Positions 1 to 11,819 of a stretch of 64,000 bases of DNA are shown in pieces. The translations under genes were made by a program, and so were the position numbers. How positions within the stretch are numbered: the stretch's first letter is position 1; the number at the start of each line of letters is the position of its first letter. This DNA is from Biomphalaria glabrata (Eukaryota; Mollusca; Gastropoda; Planorbidae): assembly GCF_947242115.1 (NCBI RefSeq), contig NC_074716.1, positions 9,315,501 to 9,379,500 on the forward strand. The letters are read 5' to 3'. Below the pieces are notes generated by a model, which saw nothing but the letters and a program-made list of their open reading frames with translations, had not been told where the DNA came from and ran no database searches.

Positions 1-671
1 CATAACCACACAATATGTCTTGGTGAAGTCCTTGTATTATGAAACATAAACCTAGTTGTGTTTGATATACATAACTTACATAGTCAGTCAAGTTAAAGAC
101 ACAATGTTGTAATGTATTAGGCAATCAAAAGTACAAAGCACTCATTAAAATTTTCTGTTTATCAATGGGTTGGACTTTAATCTGTAAATCTACTTTACAT
201 TATTAACCGTTGCCCCCTCTAATTACTAACCTCATGTTTCTTTATCACCTTTTTGATGTTAATGGACTGGGCAATGCAGTTTGTTGGTCACTTAGTGTAT
301 ATTTAGATCTACTCATAAGAGTGGTGTCATTTTAGCTTAATTAAATATGGCAGTAATGCTACCTATCCGTACATAGGATAACACCTCTTATGGTTATTAA
401 ACTTTCGACTTTGTATTAAGTAAGTATTTTCTTGAAATGGTTCTAAATATCTTGAATTTAAGGACTCAGCTTGTATTAGTTTTGGTGTGGCTGTTTTTAA
501 AGCTCGCCGAGAATATACTTTTGAGAATACAATTTATATTGGGTCTTGTTGTAAAAGGGGACTCTTGTCACGTGTTATGGTATTACTAATGCAACTTTAA
601 TCCCAGTCACCAATGACTAGTAGGACACCTCACAGTCAGCAGACGTTTCTAGTTTACTATGGATGTAAGTA
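1..671. other. AT-rich intergenic sequence, no feature seen
   Basis: I see no open reading frame of note, no RNA gene and no recognisable repeat in this stretch. Confidence 0.5.
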
Positions 672-957
672 GGTCACGAGGCGTTGTGGCTGAGAAGTAA
701 AGCGATTTGAATCCGAACATGAAGTTCCAGGTTCAAATCTTGGTGAAGACTGGAATTTTTTAAATTTCGGGATCCTTAGGAAGCCTACTGAGTCTACCCA
801 GCTCTTATGGGTACCTGACATTAGTTAGGAAAAAGTAAAGGCGGCTGGTAGTTTTGCTGGCCACATAGCACCCTCGTTAACCATAGGCCACAGAAACAGA
901 TGATCTTTACACTATCTGACCTATAGACCACACGGTTTGAAAGGGAAACTTTACTTA
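672..957 (+). repeat. tRNA-derived SINE, family 1 (near full length)
   Basis: A tRNA-like head carries an A box (GTGGCTGAGAAGTAAAGCG) and a B box (GGTTCAAATC), followed by a body and a tail (GGTTTGAAAGGGAAACTTTA). The same body recurs on both strands at 6.6, 8.9, 21.2, 28.0, 33.0, 42.5, 43.8, 54.0 and 54.6 kb, so the family is defined by internal comparison. It is non-coding and would depend on a LINE for movement. Confidence 0.85.
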
Positions 958-1814
958 CTTACTTTATAAATAGGTGAAGACTTTTCTACATTACGTGTAA
1001 CATTTTGATATAAAACAGTGTCTATGTAACCTTTAGATCTAGGCTACATGTTTTACATTCGCATGCATGTTAAATTAATTATTTGCAATGTTACACGAAG
1101 CTGTTTTTTTTTATGATTTGTTCTGTTTGTGCATGTGAACGCGTACATGTGTTTGTACAGTCCTGCAGAATGCGGGGCCCTATGCGAAACAGATTGCGCG
1201 GGGCCCAGTCTGGGTAGGGATAAGGATATTAAGTGAAAATTAAGACTTTATATTAGAAAATAAATTTGTTTTTGCATTTTATTCATACTTTACTAAGTAC
1301 AAAATCACGGTCAAATTAACTTTACTAGCCATCTACAATATAAGATAGTTTTCCAACAAAAAGCCGATAAACATTCAGATCTGCTTTTTAGATTTACTAT
1401 CGACTCCGCATAATATCGCTTTTTGTTTTTAAGATGTCGAAATAGATTTTGATCTATATTTATATGCCAGTGACTATGAAAGTAATAGTTGAGCTTGTTT
1501 TGGTTAACATTTGACTTATTATTTTTATTAAATGAAAGTTGAAAATGCCGTTTTTTTTTTTTAAATCTGGAGTAGGATTGGCGTTTTCCACATTGAAGAC
1601 ACCGCGAAATGACAATTTTATCTGTTTTTAATGAGATTTGCATGAGTTTTCATAAGATTTTAATAATTTCAGGAGACTTTCATGAATTGTTTTGTATATT
1701 GCCAGAAAGCCTTTTATAGTAAGTTAAAATGGTTTAATTAAAAAAAATATACACCTACATTTCGCGCGGGGCCTATGCGGCCGCATAGATTGCAGTGGCC
1801 TTGGACCAGCCCTA

Positions 1815-1970
1815 TGTGTGTGTGTGTGTTAGTTTCTTGCATTGTGCATGTGTTGTATGGGACTGTGCGTGTGTAAGAATATGATTGTGCGAATGTGTAT
1901 CTTTCTTTTCACACGTATGTGGATGTGTTGGTGTGTGTGGGTGTGTGTGTGTGTGTGTCTCTCTCTCTCT
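1815..1970. repeat. (TG)n / (CT)n microsatellite
   Basis: Interrupted TG repeats run over about 150 bp and pass into a short CT run near 1,958. Reading frames through it (on either strand) are simple-sequence artefacts. Confidence 0.85.
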
Positions 1971-2171
1971 GTGAATTTCATATCTAAATGTAAACATCGT
2001 TTCGAAATCGATGCTTTGATGTTTTTTGAGGTGATAAAACAAATGACTTGATTGCAACAATGACACATATGACCGACTACAAAAACTTTCTTAGACACTG
2101 GACATTTTTTAGAAGGCGCTTTACACGTGTACATTTAGTTGATGATCTATCTACACGTGGAAACTACGTAA

Positions 2172-2455
2172 TGTGGTCGTAAAGCGTTTGGCTTCAGATA
2201 CGATAGGTCTCAGGTTCGAATCTAGGATTTTAAATTTTATGATTTTTTAGGACGCCCCGTAGTCTACCCACACTAACTCATTAGAGAATGAAAGGGGTTG
2301 CATGAATCAGCTAGGAAAACCAAAGACTTAGCAGAGTTTATGTCATTGATTAACATGCCTGACTAGATCGACACATGAAATGCGTAAGAGTAGGACGTAA
2401 TTATCTTCTTTTTAAGAAACGTCTGAAATCTATAAGAAATAATAAATCAGTTAAA
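2172..2455 (+). repeat. Chimera: SINE family 1 head joined to LINE-C 3' end
   Basis: Positions 2,172-2,280 match the SINE family 1 head, including the B box GGTTCGAATC and the TCTACCCA body motif. From about 2,280 the sequence switches to the 3' end of the LINE called C here, comparable to the copies at 22.8 and 23.4 kb (shared AATCAGCTAGGAAAACCA, GGACGTAAT and AACGTCTG motifs). It could be a retrotransposition template switch or two adjacent truncated insertions. Confidence 0.65.
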
Positions 2456-3386
2456 AATATGAAAACTGATAAATGCCAGACAGTGGCCACCTATTTTTAA
2501 CCAATAGCGTAGTTTGAATAGATTCACGATTGCTAAGTTTATATGTTTGGCTACCCTCCTACTGAATTCTTCAAGTATTGTACTTAAAAATATCACTATA
2601 CTCTTTTTCATTGCGGAATATTGCTATAACGCGTATTTTGCCTGAGTAATCTTTTTATACGTAAAGATAAAACGGACCAACACACAAATAAAACTTAAAT
2701 TTCACAATGTAAGACGCTTGCAAAGGAAATTTAGCAATACTTCTACTCTTCTTTAAGTTACCATATTTAACAGTCTGTTCTATACTCTACGTGTCTGATA
2801 ACGTGGAAAATAAACAGTAGGCTATAAATAGTGTTTAAATCATTTGGGAAATTTCCGTTTTTTTTTCGGGACTTCCATTGTGGACTTTTGTTTATAAACT
2901 CTTGTTGGGAAAGCGTTTAAATACTGAAACTACTCTAAATATTAAAGTGTTATTTCACATCACCCGGGTCTTGCAAAAACGATTTAGCGGCTAATTTGGG
3001 CCTCAGTAAACGAGCCATTTTTTTAATTAAACTAATACAGTTAAATTTTTATTTTCATGCACTTAGACATTGTATAAAATCGGATGCCAGGTCTATGGTT
3101 CGCGCCCAGGACTGGCGTCATGTTGGTTCCTAAAGTTTTAAACCCAGCTCGCTGCTGTCCACCCCACCTTGAATATCTGAAACTTACAAGACAGCCATCC
3201 TTGCTATACTAGCTTCTCATGGCTTTTCATGGATTTTCGTTATTATTTTTTTTTTAGTATTTAAATTGCCTTTAACCTTTTTTTTCTTCAATTTGCTTTT
3301 GTTGAAATATTAAGGACAGCTATACTGATAATATAAACAAAGTACTACTCTGTTATATAAACAAAACTAATAAAAATAATAAGGCT
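2456..3386. other. Intergenic sequence without recognisable gene
   Basis: AT-rich, about 0.9 kb. A short patch near 3,080-3,190 has a GGTTCGCGCCC motif resembling a B box, but no complete SINE can be made out. Confidence 0.4.
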
Positions 3387-3745
3387 TGTCTTCAAGTCCC
3401 AAGATTAATGAGGAATGCAGGATTACCCAGTGGCTACGCAGCCCCAGCCGAGACCTACATATTTAACCTCCTAGGGCAAGTATAACAATTGTCTGCAGGT
3501 GGTCGATTAAGATTTTCTTTTCGCTGTCTGCGTCTGTCCTCGGGAGTGGATTTTCCTTTGGTCTCAAATGTGCATCCGCCGGCCCTTGGGAGTGACCTCC
3601 AGCTGTCTCGTTCTGAGGCCGCATGCAACCAGGTGCTCTCTTCTATGTCAGCCAAGGAAAGTTGATGCCTAAGCTCTGTCTTTAAAGCGTTTCCGTGGGG
3701 CGCCTCTGTTACGTCGACGGAAACGGAAGCCCACTCTCCCTAAAT
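3387..3745 (-). mobile_element. LINE-D 3' fragment (C-terminal coding end)
   Basis: On the minus strand this encodes the tail of a non-LTR retrotransposon ORF2: a segment with ESTWLHAASERDSWRSL followed by a basic stretch and a cysteine motif that is partly lost here. Related copies lie at 5.47, 49.5 and 52.8 kb. Only the last portion of the element is present. Confidence 0.7.
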
Positions 3746-3765
3746 AGATGGTCGTAACGCTGGCC

Positions 3766-3990
3766 ACCAGGGCCGGATTTAACGTAGGCCAAGTGATGCT
3801 TCAGCCCCTGGGCTCCACAATGAAGGGGCCTCAACAAAAGAGATACAAATTTATCCAAATTTTCGACGGGTCTGTAACTTTTGAGTCTTTTTTTTTTTTG
3901 TCCGCAATTTTTACGGCTGACAAAAATATCATTAAGAAGTGTCCGCTTCTAGCATGCTCCCCCTCTGAAATTACCTCGTGACTTATCATA
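3766..3990 (+). repeat. Possible DNA-transposon terminus
   Basis: A GC-rich start (CCAGGGCCGGATTTAACG) with CCCCTGGG and GGGGCCTC nearby resembles the ends of short terminal-inverted-repeat elements. No partner end or target duplication was found, so the extent is a guess. Confidence 0.3.
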
Positions 3991-4279
3991 AGCTTGTTGA
4001 ACTTTGACGAAAATGTTAAACTTAAGAACCGGCGAAGCTTAATTGGTCATTCAAAGTATATTTAGTTCTGTACTCAAGACCGGTCTAAATTGAGCCCGAT
4101 AAAAGAACAGCTGTTGTGTCACTTTTAGAACATTACATTGCTAAAGTGTTTATGATAATTGAACTTTCGACTTTAATGAATATTTGAATAAACAGTTCTA
4201 AATATGGTAAATATAAGGACTTGCCTTGTGTTGATTTGAGGTGACTATTATTAAGATCTCATTAAAGAATACTCTAGAG

Positions 4280-4960
4280 CAGTGATGCCCAAAATACGGC
4301 CCGCGGGCCAGATCCGGCCCGCGACATGGTTCCATCCGGCCCGCCGAAATGTCGGCACAAAGTGTAGACAACCCCATCGAAAAAAAAGTTGACTTATGTA
4401 TCTTTACCTATGTTAGGGCCCTTAATTTTTCTTTAATTGATTGGTATAATGACCTTTAACATTAGTGTGTTTATGAAATGAGAATCTACCTGAAAAAGGG
4501 AACGGATCTTAACTTTTTTTTGTGGATCATATTTGATCTATAAAAAAAAGTGTGGCTGTTTCTAAAAAGAACAAATTATAAACGTCATTATGAAACAAAT
4601 ATTCTTGGTTTGAGCCGCGAATAAAAAGATTGTTAGACTACGCTTAGAAATGGGAGGATTGTAGGAAATATTTACCAAAAAGCGACAATAAAATGAGTTG
4701 ACGTCAAAGGTAGCTACAATGTTGTTCTTTTTTTAAGCATATACAGAAATTAAGCCATTTTCTGACGCGTGAAAAACAAATCACTCCAGATATCCAATTC
4801 CTTAATGTAAGCACTAGCTCCACGTGTTTTTCTAATCTAATAGTTTCAAATTCAGGTAAATTTCATTTTTTTTAGTGTGTACATTTTCGTTCATGTGGCC
4901 CACGACACGAGTGTCAGAAATTAAAATGGCCCGCAGTTCGAATTAGGTCGGGCATCACTG
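4280..4960 (+). mobile_element. Non-autonomous hAT element with perfect 8-bp target duplication
   Basis: The element begins CAGTGATGCCCAAAATACGG and ends CGGGCATCACTG, giving inverted ends CAGTGATGCCC. It is flanked on both sides by CTCTAGAG (4,272-4,279 and 4,961-4,968), an exact 8-bp duplication. The 681-bp interior has no transposase frame, so it would move only with a transposase supplied elsewhere. The centre TA in the duplicated octamer fits the Buster-type hAT preference. A lone end of a related copy lies at 46.7 kb. Confidence 0.9.
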
Positions 4961-5467
4961 CTCTAGAGCACTCTAGACTCTAGAAACACATGGATGGGGT
5001 CACGTTGTAAAGTTCAATTATGTCACGTGCTATGGTCGCGCCATTACGTTAACCCCATGTCGAGTTACTTTATTATATATAGGTCAAGGTCTTTCTCTAT
5101 ATTCCGTGTAACATGTCGCAAAACCATGCGGTGCCTAAGTTTTAAGTTCATCTCATCTAAGACTCAGCTATATAGTTTGTTTGCTGATTGGGTGATTTGC
5201 AATTTTGATCAAAAGTGTTGTCCTAGGAGAATGATGTGTATGTAAGCATGTTTGTATACGTTTCTGTGTGTGCGTATGATTTCGCTATTGGTTAGTGTTT
5301 GCGCGCATTTTGTACGGGTTTTGTGAGATGTTTTTATTTATGCTTGTGTTTGCATGTGTTTGTACGCGCGTGTCTATGTGTCAATACATGAATCTATGTG
5401 CGTTTGTGTTTGTTAGTATGGATCTGTGTCTGTGTGTGTATGTGTTTTTATGTATGTATATGTTAGG

Positions 5468-5592
5468 GTGTGGCAAAATATGTAGGTCACAATGGGGCTG
5501 CGTAGCCACGGCATTCTTCATGAATATTCGGACTCGAAGACACTTATTATTATTTTTATTATTATTATTAATATTATTATTATTATTAGCCA
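5468..5592 (+). mobile_element. LINE-D 3' terminus with (ATT)n tail
   Basis: Plus-strand sequence encodes the end of the LINE-D ORF (GLRSHGILHEYSDSKT, close to the LGLRSHEKY end at 49.5 kb) and then passes into an ATT-rich tail ending near 5,589. It is a strongly 5'-truncated insertion. Confidence 0.65.
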
Positions 5593-5599
5593 GTGTATG

Positions 5600-6030
5600 T
5601 ATGTCGAAAGCTTATGTAAGTCCGCATGCCAGACAAACGCCTTCCCAAACGACTTCTGTATGGAGAGCTGTGTGCAGGAAAGCGCTCCCAGGGAGGCCAA
5701 TACAAGCGCTACAAAGACACTCTCAAGAGCTCCTTCAAGGAATGCGATATCGACATTCACGGCTGGGAAGCACTAGCTCTCGATCGCTCCTCATGGCGTG
5801 AAGCTGTAAGTCTCGGAGTCTCAAGTTTTCAAGCAAGAAGAGTGGTCAGGGCGATAGAGCGCCGAACCAACAAAACGCTGAGAGAAGAAGAAGAAGGCCT
5901 ATCTGTAACTGACCTAACCCACCCATGCCACCTATGCGGCCGGCTTTTTAAAGCGAGGACTGGACTTTACAGTCATCTTCGAGTCCTTAGGAAATGGGAA
6001 ATGTGCTCAGAGCATAACAATGACTACTAA
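5600..6030 (+). mobile_element. LINE fragment: ORF2 C-terminus with zinc finger
   Basis: A reading frame open to 6,030 (first ATG at 5,626) encodes RMPDKRLPKRLLYGEL, GGQYKRYKDTLK and a tryptophan-rich DRSSWREAV motif, then a zinc-finger-like end with C-x2-C and a downstream H (HPCHLCGRLF...GLYSHL). This layout is typical of the C-terminal end of non-LTR retrotransposon ORF2. The reverse-transcriptase part is missing, so it is a 5'-truncated copy. I cannot place the clade from this piece alone. Confidence 0.75.
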
Positions 6031-6640
6031 TAAAAAGAGATTATCTAAAATATATAAATTTTATTCACATATTAATTATACTTTCAGGTATAAAAGGTGA
6101 AGATAGAAAACGACAAAATACATCCCCCCACCACAAACACACAACCATCCTCTGTATCCGATAGTGAAGCCTAAGTCTGTTTGTGCAACTATTTAAGTAT
6201 TATTTGTTTTTGATTTTTACAAAAGATATATTCTTGATAAATTAAGTGCTTTACTCTGTGCAAGAAAAAGAATTGCATTTGTCTGTTTAAAGTTCCATTC
6301 AATTAAAAACATTAGTACAATGGTTCGCATATATTTCTTTGTATTTCTTTTTTTTTTTTGTATTTTCTAACAGGCTTTTTTTTTACGCAATCGACCTTAC
6401 TTTGTCCTTTACACATGCTAGTAATTATAGTGTCATGTATTATGCGCTTAACCTTGGCTAGTGCTTGACTTTGAGGTTCTTCACATTTAGATCCATTAAA
6501 TTCGCTAGGGCATTGCAACTATTTTTAGTTTAAAATTGTAAATATTAAAAATCACGTGAATCGGTTTGGACTTTGACCTACATATTGTTTTGTTGGCCTG
6601 GGATTTTATCTTTGGCAAAGGAATATCTTGAAGGAAAGGG
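6031..6640. other. AT-rich intergenic sequence, no feature seen
   Basis: No plausible gene. A short minus-strand open frame around 6,312-6,518 is low-complexity and unconvincing. Confidence 0.45.
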
Positions 6641-6641
6641 T

Positions 6642-6828
6642 TCTGGTGGATAAATGGTAAAGCACTTCCTAACCGGGTTCATGGGATCGAATCCTGGTGA
6701 AAACTGAAGATTTGAAATTTCGGGATCCAATAATGGGTGCCTAAGATTAGTTTTGGAAAAATAAAGGCGGTTGGTCGTTGTGGTGCCACACGACACCCTC
6801 TTAAGCGTGAGCCAAAGAAACAGATAAT
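6642..6828 (+). repeat. SINE family 1, partial
   Basis: It holds a B box (GATCGAATCCTGG), the AATTTCGGGATCC body motif and AAAGGCGGTTGGTCGTTGTG. The tail is lost where the ATT-rich 3' end of the neighbouring LINE begins. Confidence 0.8.
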
Positions 6829-8690
6829 AATAATAATAATAATAATAATTTTATTTATAAAGCGCTGTTAGCAAACAAAATGTAGGCTCAAGGCGCTGTA
6901 ACAACATTACAAACAAAAACACGAGAGTTAAAATGACAGTTAATCTAAAAAAGTTTTAAACAGATAGGTCTTAATGTTCTTCTTAAAAGTGGTGTAGCAT
7001 GTTGTCTGTCTGAGATCAATGGGGAGTGAGTTCCAAACCTTTGGTCCGTAGCTTTTGAGGGAGAAACGTGGCACTACTAAAAGCGTTGAGTCCATTGGGC
7101 GCAGGGCTCTCTGGGGGACATATGGAGAAATCAGTTCGCTAAGGTACAAGGGAATCTCGTTGTTATATATACACTGATGACAAAGTGTGGCGACCTTTTA
7201 ATCGATTCTCGCTTTCACGGGAAGCCAATGGAGCGTGCGCAAGAGCGTAGTAGTAGAATCTTGTCTAGTTTTTTTAAGGACTATTCGAGCGGCGTTGTTC
7301 TGTATACGTTGCAGCTTGGCTATTTTGTTATCAGGTATACCTGCTAGCACGGCGTTGCAGTAGTCAAGGCGGGAGAGTATGAATGCCACAGCTAGCGTTT
7401 TTGTTGACTCTGTTGTTAAATATGGTCGGATCTGGCCTAATCTGCGCAGCTACAGATAAAGACCTTTGCAGAGCTGACTTATGTGTGGGTCGAAAGATAG
7501 TGTTGAGTCGAAGGAAACTCCAAGATTCCGCACTACATGGACTAAAGTTCGTGATAAAGAGAGAATCTGTGCTTTCAACTTTTGAGACATTGTTCCTAGT
7601 GCCAATCTTAATTATTTCTGTCTTGTCTTCGTTCATCTTGAGTTTATTTTCAACCATCCAATCGCTCACCCTTGCAACGGTACTACTGATTTTCTCTGCC
7701 AGATGCGACACCTCTGAGGGTACTGAGGAATCGTATAACTGTGAGTCATCGGCAAAGAAATGGTATAAGATGCCGGTTGGCCGTATGACTCCGCTGAGTG
7801 GATATGTGTACATAGTGAACAGTACTGGGCCTAGAACTAATCCCTGGGGTACTCCGCACTTCAAAAGTAAGCTTGATGATTCTGTCCCGTTAACAACGAC
7901 ACTTTGGGTGCGTTCCGTCAGGTAGGATCCGAGCCACTTTAGGACGACTCCTGCTAAACCAAAAGTTGCAAAGAATCTGGCCATCATAATTTCATGGTCT
8001 AGCGTATCAAAGGCTGCGGACAAGTCCAGCATGGAAAGAATTGATATGTGGCCTTTGTCGGAATTGTGAAGTAAGTCGTTTAGTACCCTGACCACTGCTG
8101 TCTCTGTGCTACGGCACTTCCTATATGCAGATTGAAATTTTTCCAAGAGACAGTACTGTTCAAGATGAGAAAGAATTTGCGCTAACACGATGCGCTCCAG
8201 AAGCTTTGACAGGAAGGGAAGATTTGATACAGGGCGATAGTTTTTTAGACCTTCCGGGTCAAGACTGGATTTCTTTAATAAGGGCCTGACAAGTGCGTGC
8301 TTAAATTGCTGTGGTACAATGCCCGAAGTCAGTGAAGAGTTCACAATGTTAGTAATTGTAGGTACAAGCTCATCCAAACATTCAAGGAGCAAGGAAGTTG
8401 GAATGGGATCAAGGTCACATGACTTATTTGGCATCTTTAAAATAGTACTTTTTACATAATCTTCAGATACACGCTGAAACTCGCAAAAAGGAGTATTTTG
8501 AAAAATTGGAGTGGTCAAGCTGTGATGAGAGGGATGGCATGTCATTTCTAATCTGCTCAATCTTCCCAATGAAGAATCTATTGAAGGAATCATTTACATC
8601 ATCTTCTCTAAAGATCGTAAGGTCTGAGAGGGAAAAGGAATATTTTGTTGAATTCATAAAAAAATTTGTTTACCTTTTCAAGAATTCGTT
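6826..8690 (-). mobile_element. L2/CR1-like LINE, 5'-truncated, decayed
   Basis: The minus strand encodes a non-LTR reverse transcriptase: NYRPVSNLPFLSKLLERIV, MLDLSAAFDTLDHEI, CGVPQG.VLGPVLF and the catalytic FADD box, then SRLDYCNAVLAGIP and a C-terminal RFSLKSYGPKVWNSLP segment. The 3' end has a GCGCTTTATAAATAAA motif followed by (ATT)n at 6,826-6,850. The 5' part (endonuclease) is absent beyond about 8,690. The frame is broken at least twice (near 8,485 and near 7,540) and there is an in-frame stop near 7,450, so it is inactive. The plus-strand open frame at 7,383-7,925 is only its shadow. Confidence 0.9.
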
Positions 8691-8911
8691 GTTGTTTTTT
8701 GTTGTTGTTTTTTTTTGCTCAACTTGACCTTTAGAAGACTGTATACTTTAGTTATGGTATCACTGTATTAATTATTATTACCGTAAATTTACTTTTGTAT
8801 AAAGCGCAGCTAAAACATTGCAACTTGCTCATTATTCACTTTGTTCTAAAAAATAATCTTGCCCCTTTATAGGCGCCACTTATTATTTTAACCGTAGAAC
8901 TGTCCACACAA

Positions 8912-9083
8912 TGACAAACCGCCTTTATTTTTCCGCAACTAATGTGAGGAACCCATTAGAGCTGGCTGGACTCAGAGGCGCCCAACGACCCCGAAATGAA
9001 AAATCCCAGTTGACAACAGGATTCGAACCCGAAACTCCGATTTGGAAGCCAAGCCATTTACCGCTCAGCCACCAAATTTATTA
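8912..9083 (-). repeat. SINE family 1, partial
   Basis: Reverse-complement copy with head (CCATTTACCGCTCAGCCACC) and B box (GGATTCGAACCC) at the right and the AACCGCCTTTA body at the left. The tail is missing. Confidence 0.8.
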
Positions 9084-9369
9084 TTAGTTGAAACCATATG
9101 TTGCAGGTCACAGTAATATTTGTCATAGATAAATATTCAATTATTCCCCTTTCCCAGTTGAATTATCACTCCCTGGTAGACAGAAGGCTAGTATAAAACT
9201 ATAAATAATAAATGATAACACATTAGGCATGTCGCATTAGTATGAAGCGATAAATTAGCCCACATGACTATTTCTTCTATTTATAGCATATGATTGATGT
9301 AGCCTGACCATTATAGAATACAGCTGAAAAAGTCATATGAGAAAATGTAAATTACACACTTATTGAAAT

Positions 9370-10435
9370 ATTGAGATAGGAGTCAAGCCATGTGCTGTTG
9401 AGTCACTTATATTGAGATAGGAGTCAAGCCATGTGCTGTTGAGTCACTTATATTGAGATAGGAGTCAAGCCATGTGCTGTTGAGTCACTTATATTGAGAT
9501 AGGAGTCAAGCCATGTGCTGTTGAATAACTTATATTGAGATAGGAGTCAAGCCATGTGCTGTTGAATCACTTATATTGAGATAGGAGTCAAGCCATGTGC
9601 TGTTGAGTCACTTATATTGAGATAGGAGTCAAGCCATGTGCTGTTGAGTCACTTATATTGAGATAGGAGTCAAGCCATGTGCTGTTGAATAACTTATATT
9701 GAGATAGGAGTCAAGCCATGTGCTGTTGAATCACTTATATTGAGATAGGAATCAAGCCATGTGCTGTTGAATCACTTATATTGAGATAGGAGTCAAGCCA
9801 TGTGCTGTTGAATCACTTATATTGAGATAGGAGTCAAGCCATGTGCTGTTGAATCACTTATATTGAGATAGGAGTCAAGCCATGTGCTGTTGAATCACTT
9901 ATATTGAGATAGGAGTCAAGCCATGTGCTGTTGAGTCACTTATATTGAGATAGGAGTCAAGCCATGTGCTGTTGAATCACTTATATTGAGATAGGAATCA
10001 AGCCATGTGCTGTTGAATCACTTATATTGAGATAGGAGTCAAGCCATGTGCTGTTGAGTCACTTATATTGAGATAGGAGTCAAGCCATGTGCTGTTGAAT
10101 CACTTATATTGAGATAGGAATCAAGCCATGTGCTGTTGAATCACTTATATTGAGATAGGAGTCAAGCCATGTGCTGTTGAATCACTTATATTGAGATAGG
10201 AGTCAAGCCATGTGCTGTTGAGTCACTTATATTGAGATAGGAGTCAAGCCATGTGCTGTTGAATCACTTATATTGAGATAGGAATCAAGCCATGTGCTGT
10301 TGAATCACTTATATTGAGATAGGAGTCAAGCCATGTGCTGTTGAATCACTTATATTGAGATAGGAGTCAAGCCATGTGCTGTTGAGTCACTTATATTGAG
10401 ATAGGAGTCAAGCCATGTGCTGTTGAGTCACTTAT
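9370..10435 (+). repeat. 41-bp minisatellite, 26 copies
   Basis: Twenty-six tandem units of exactly 41 bp, beginning ATTGAGATAGGAGTCAAGCC. Units differ at only three positions (G or A in AGGAGTC; G or A, and C or A, in GAGTCAC). Calling the variants A (GAGTCAC), B (GAATAAC), C (GAATCAC) and D (AGGAATC with GAATCAC), the order is AAABCAABCDCCCACDACDCACDCAA. The repeated AABC and ACDC blocks (164 bp) show that four-unit groups were duplicated recently. The unit length is not a multiple of three and no frame stays open. Confidence 0.97.
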
Positions 10436-10644
10436 ATTGTCTTCATCGTTTAATTTTCCAATTGTTTGTTTCTCAATTAAATAGAACTTGTTAGGTCAGT
10501 TACATGTTAGGGTTTTTCTTGGGGGACCCCTGAATGTTTTGAGACATAAATGATCAATATGTAGTTTTAAAACATGAGTGAAATAGAATTGCATGATGGA
10601 ACAAGAGGCCATGATTTGGATTTAGTATTTTCGTACGACCTATT

Positions 10645-10852
10645 GATTTATAGCATTTATCTAGCGCTACTTTCATGTTTATAGCATGTTTCGATCTCAT
10701 TTGTGGACCGGAAGGGGGTATCTGGGAGAGGTTTCCATGCTACCTTTGGGCGCTCGGTAAACATAACTCTGCTCGAGTCGGCTGTCGATAGTCCCCTTCA
10801 TAGGTTGTCAAGCCAAGCACAGTACCAGGCATCTCGACCACGCTTCCCACTA
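10645..10852 (-). repeat. SINE family 2 (tRNA-derived), diverged copy
   Basis: On the minus strand a tRNA-like head (GTGGGAAGCGTGGTCGAGA) starts at about 10,850 and the unit ends in TAGCGCTAGATAAATGC near 10,652. It aligns with the better copies at 25.2 and 60.6 kb. Confidence 0.7.
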
Positions 10853-11815
10853 TTCTTGATGTCTTCTATTTATTGTTTTGAAAACACATGTCAGTTGGCT
10901 TGCTAAAAAATGCTATCCACTTTTATTGAGGTTATTGTCTGCATGAATGAAATTAGTTGTGCAGGCGCAGATTAGAAGCTAAAGATCACTTCTGTTGTTA
11001 AAATGTACAGAACCAGAACCTCTTTAGGATGAAAATAAATTGTTGAATTTGTTTCGATATACTTTATCAGATAATACAGCATCGTAGGCGATAGTTCCGT
11101 TGTGTTTGAAAAAATAGTGTTTAAATCGTTTCTAATAAATAATTCTATATTTACAATGCCTCTAATTAGCTAGCTATATTCTTCATGAGGACAGCAGCTT
11201 GGACACGTATTTTAAGGATGGCTCTAATGATTGAAATCTTTGGGGACAGTTAAGCTTTGTAAATCAAGACATTTTAAAACTTCGTTATTTGGTTTAGCGA
11301 CATCGACTACGTAGTAGAGTCGGTTTCCCTTTTGCTGGCCTTTCAACTTATGTTCAGTTGGTTAGCTGGAATTAGTTACCTCCCCTGAACAAACTCAACA
11401 AACTCAACACTTTGAGACACAGTGAAGGGGTTATCGATAATGCATTTCTCATCATGTTTCGTGTTTCAGAAAGATCCGTTACAGATATTGTTTTTGTAGG
11501 GTCATTTAGGATAAGATTACAAATCAATTTAACTTATAAATATTTATGCAAAATAATTCATTTATGTTATATTTCCACTTAAACACCTTTACTGTAGACA
11601 TTTACTGTATGGCATACCTCACCTGTTTCAAATTACTGAACCTTATTTCTCACAGAAATTATTGTTTAAAAACTGGTAATCTAATATTCTTTAAAATGTT
11701 AATTAGTTATCTTTCAAGGTACGCCAAATACAATGTGTTATTTATCCTAGGATTACTTATTCCTTATATTTTACACTAATATAGTTGTCATGGAGCCTAA
11801 CATTTATCACATGGC
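10853..11815. other. Intergenic sequence, no gene recognised
   Basis: About 0.96 kb of AT-rich sequence. The open frame at 11,546-11,779 has no recognisable motif. Confidence 0.4.
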
Positions 11816-11819
11816 TTTA

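Noticed and set aside
660-760. Functional tRNA genes at SINE heads
   Set aside because: A and B boxes are present, but the sequences do not fold into complete cloverleaves and are followed by SINE bodies.
1157-1812. Possible terminal-inverted-repeat element
   Set aside because: GC-rich patches at both ends share ATGCGGGGCCCTATGCG-like motifs (CCGCATAGGCCCCGCG in reverse), but ends and a target duplication could not be fixed.
3060-3195. Possible SINE
   Set aside because: Only a GGTTCGCGCCC box-like motif; no body shared with other copies.
5295-5801. 168-codon open frame
   Set aside because: Made of TG-rich simple sequence running into LINE fragments in the wrong frame.
7383-7925. 180-codon plus-strand open frame
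   Set aside because: Shadow of the L2-like reverse transcriptase on the minus strand.
9370-10435. CRISPR-like array
   Set aside because: The 41-bp units are contiguous with no spacers, in an animal genome: a minisatellite.
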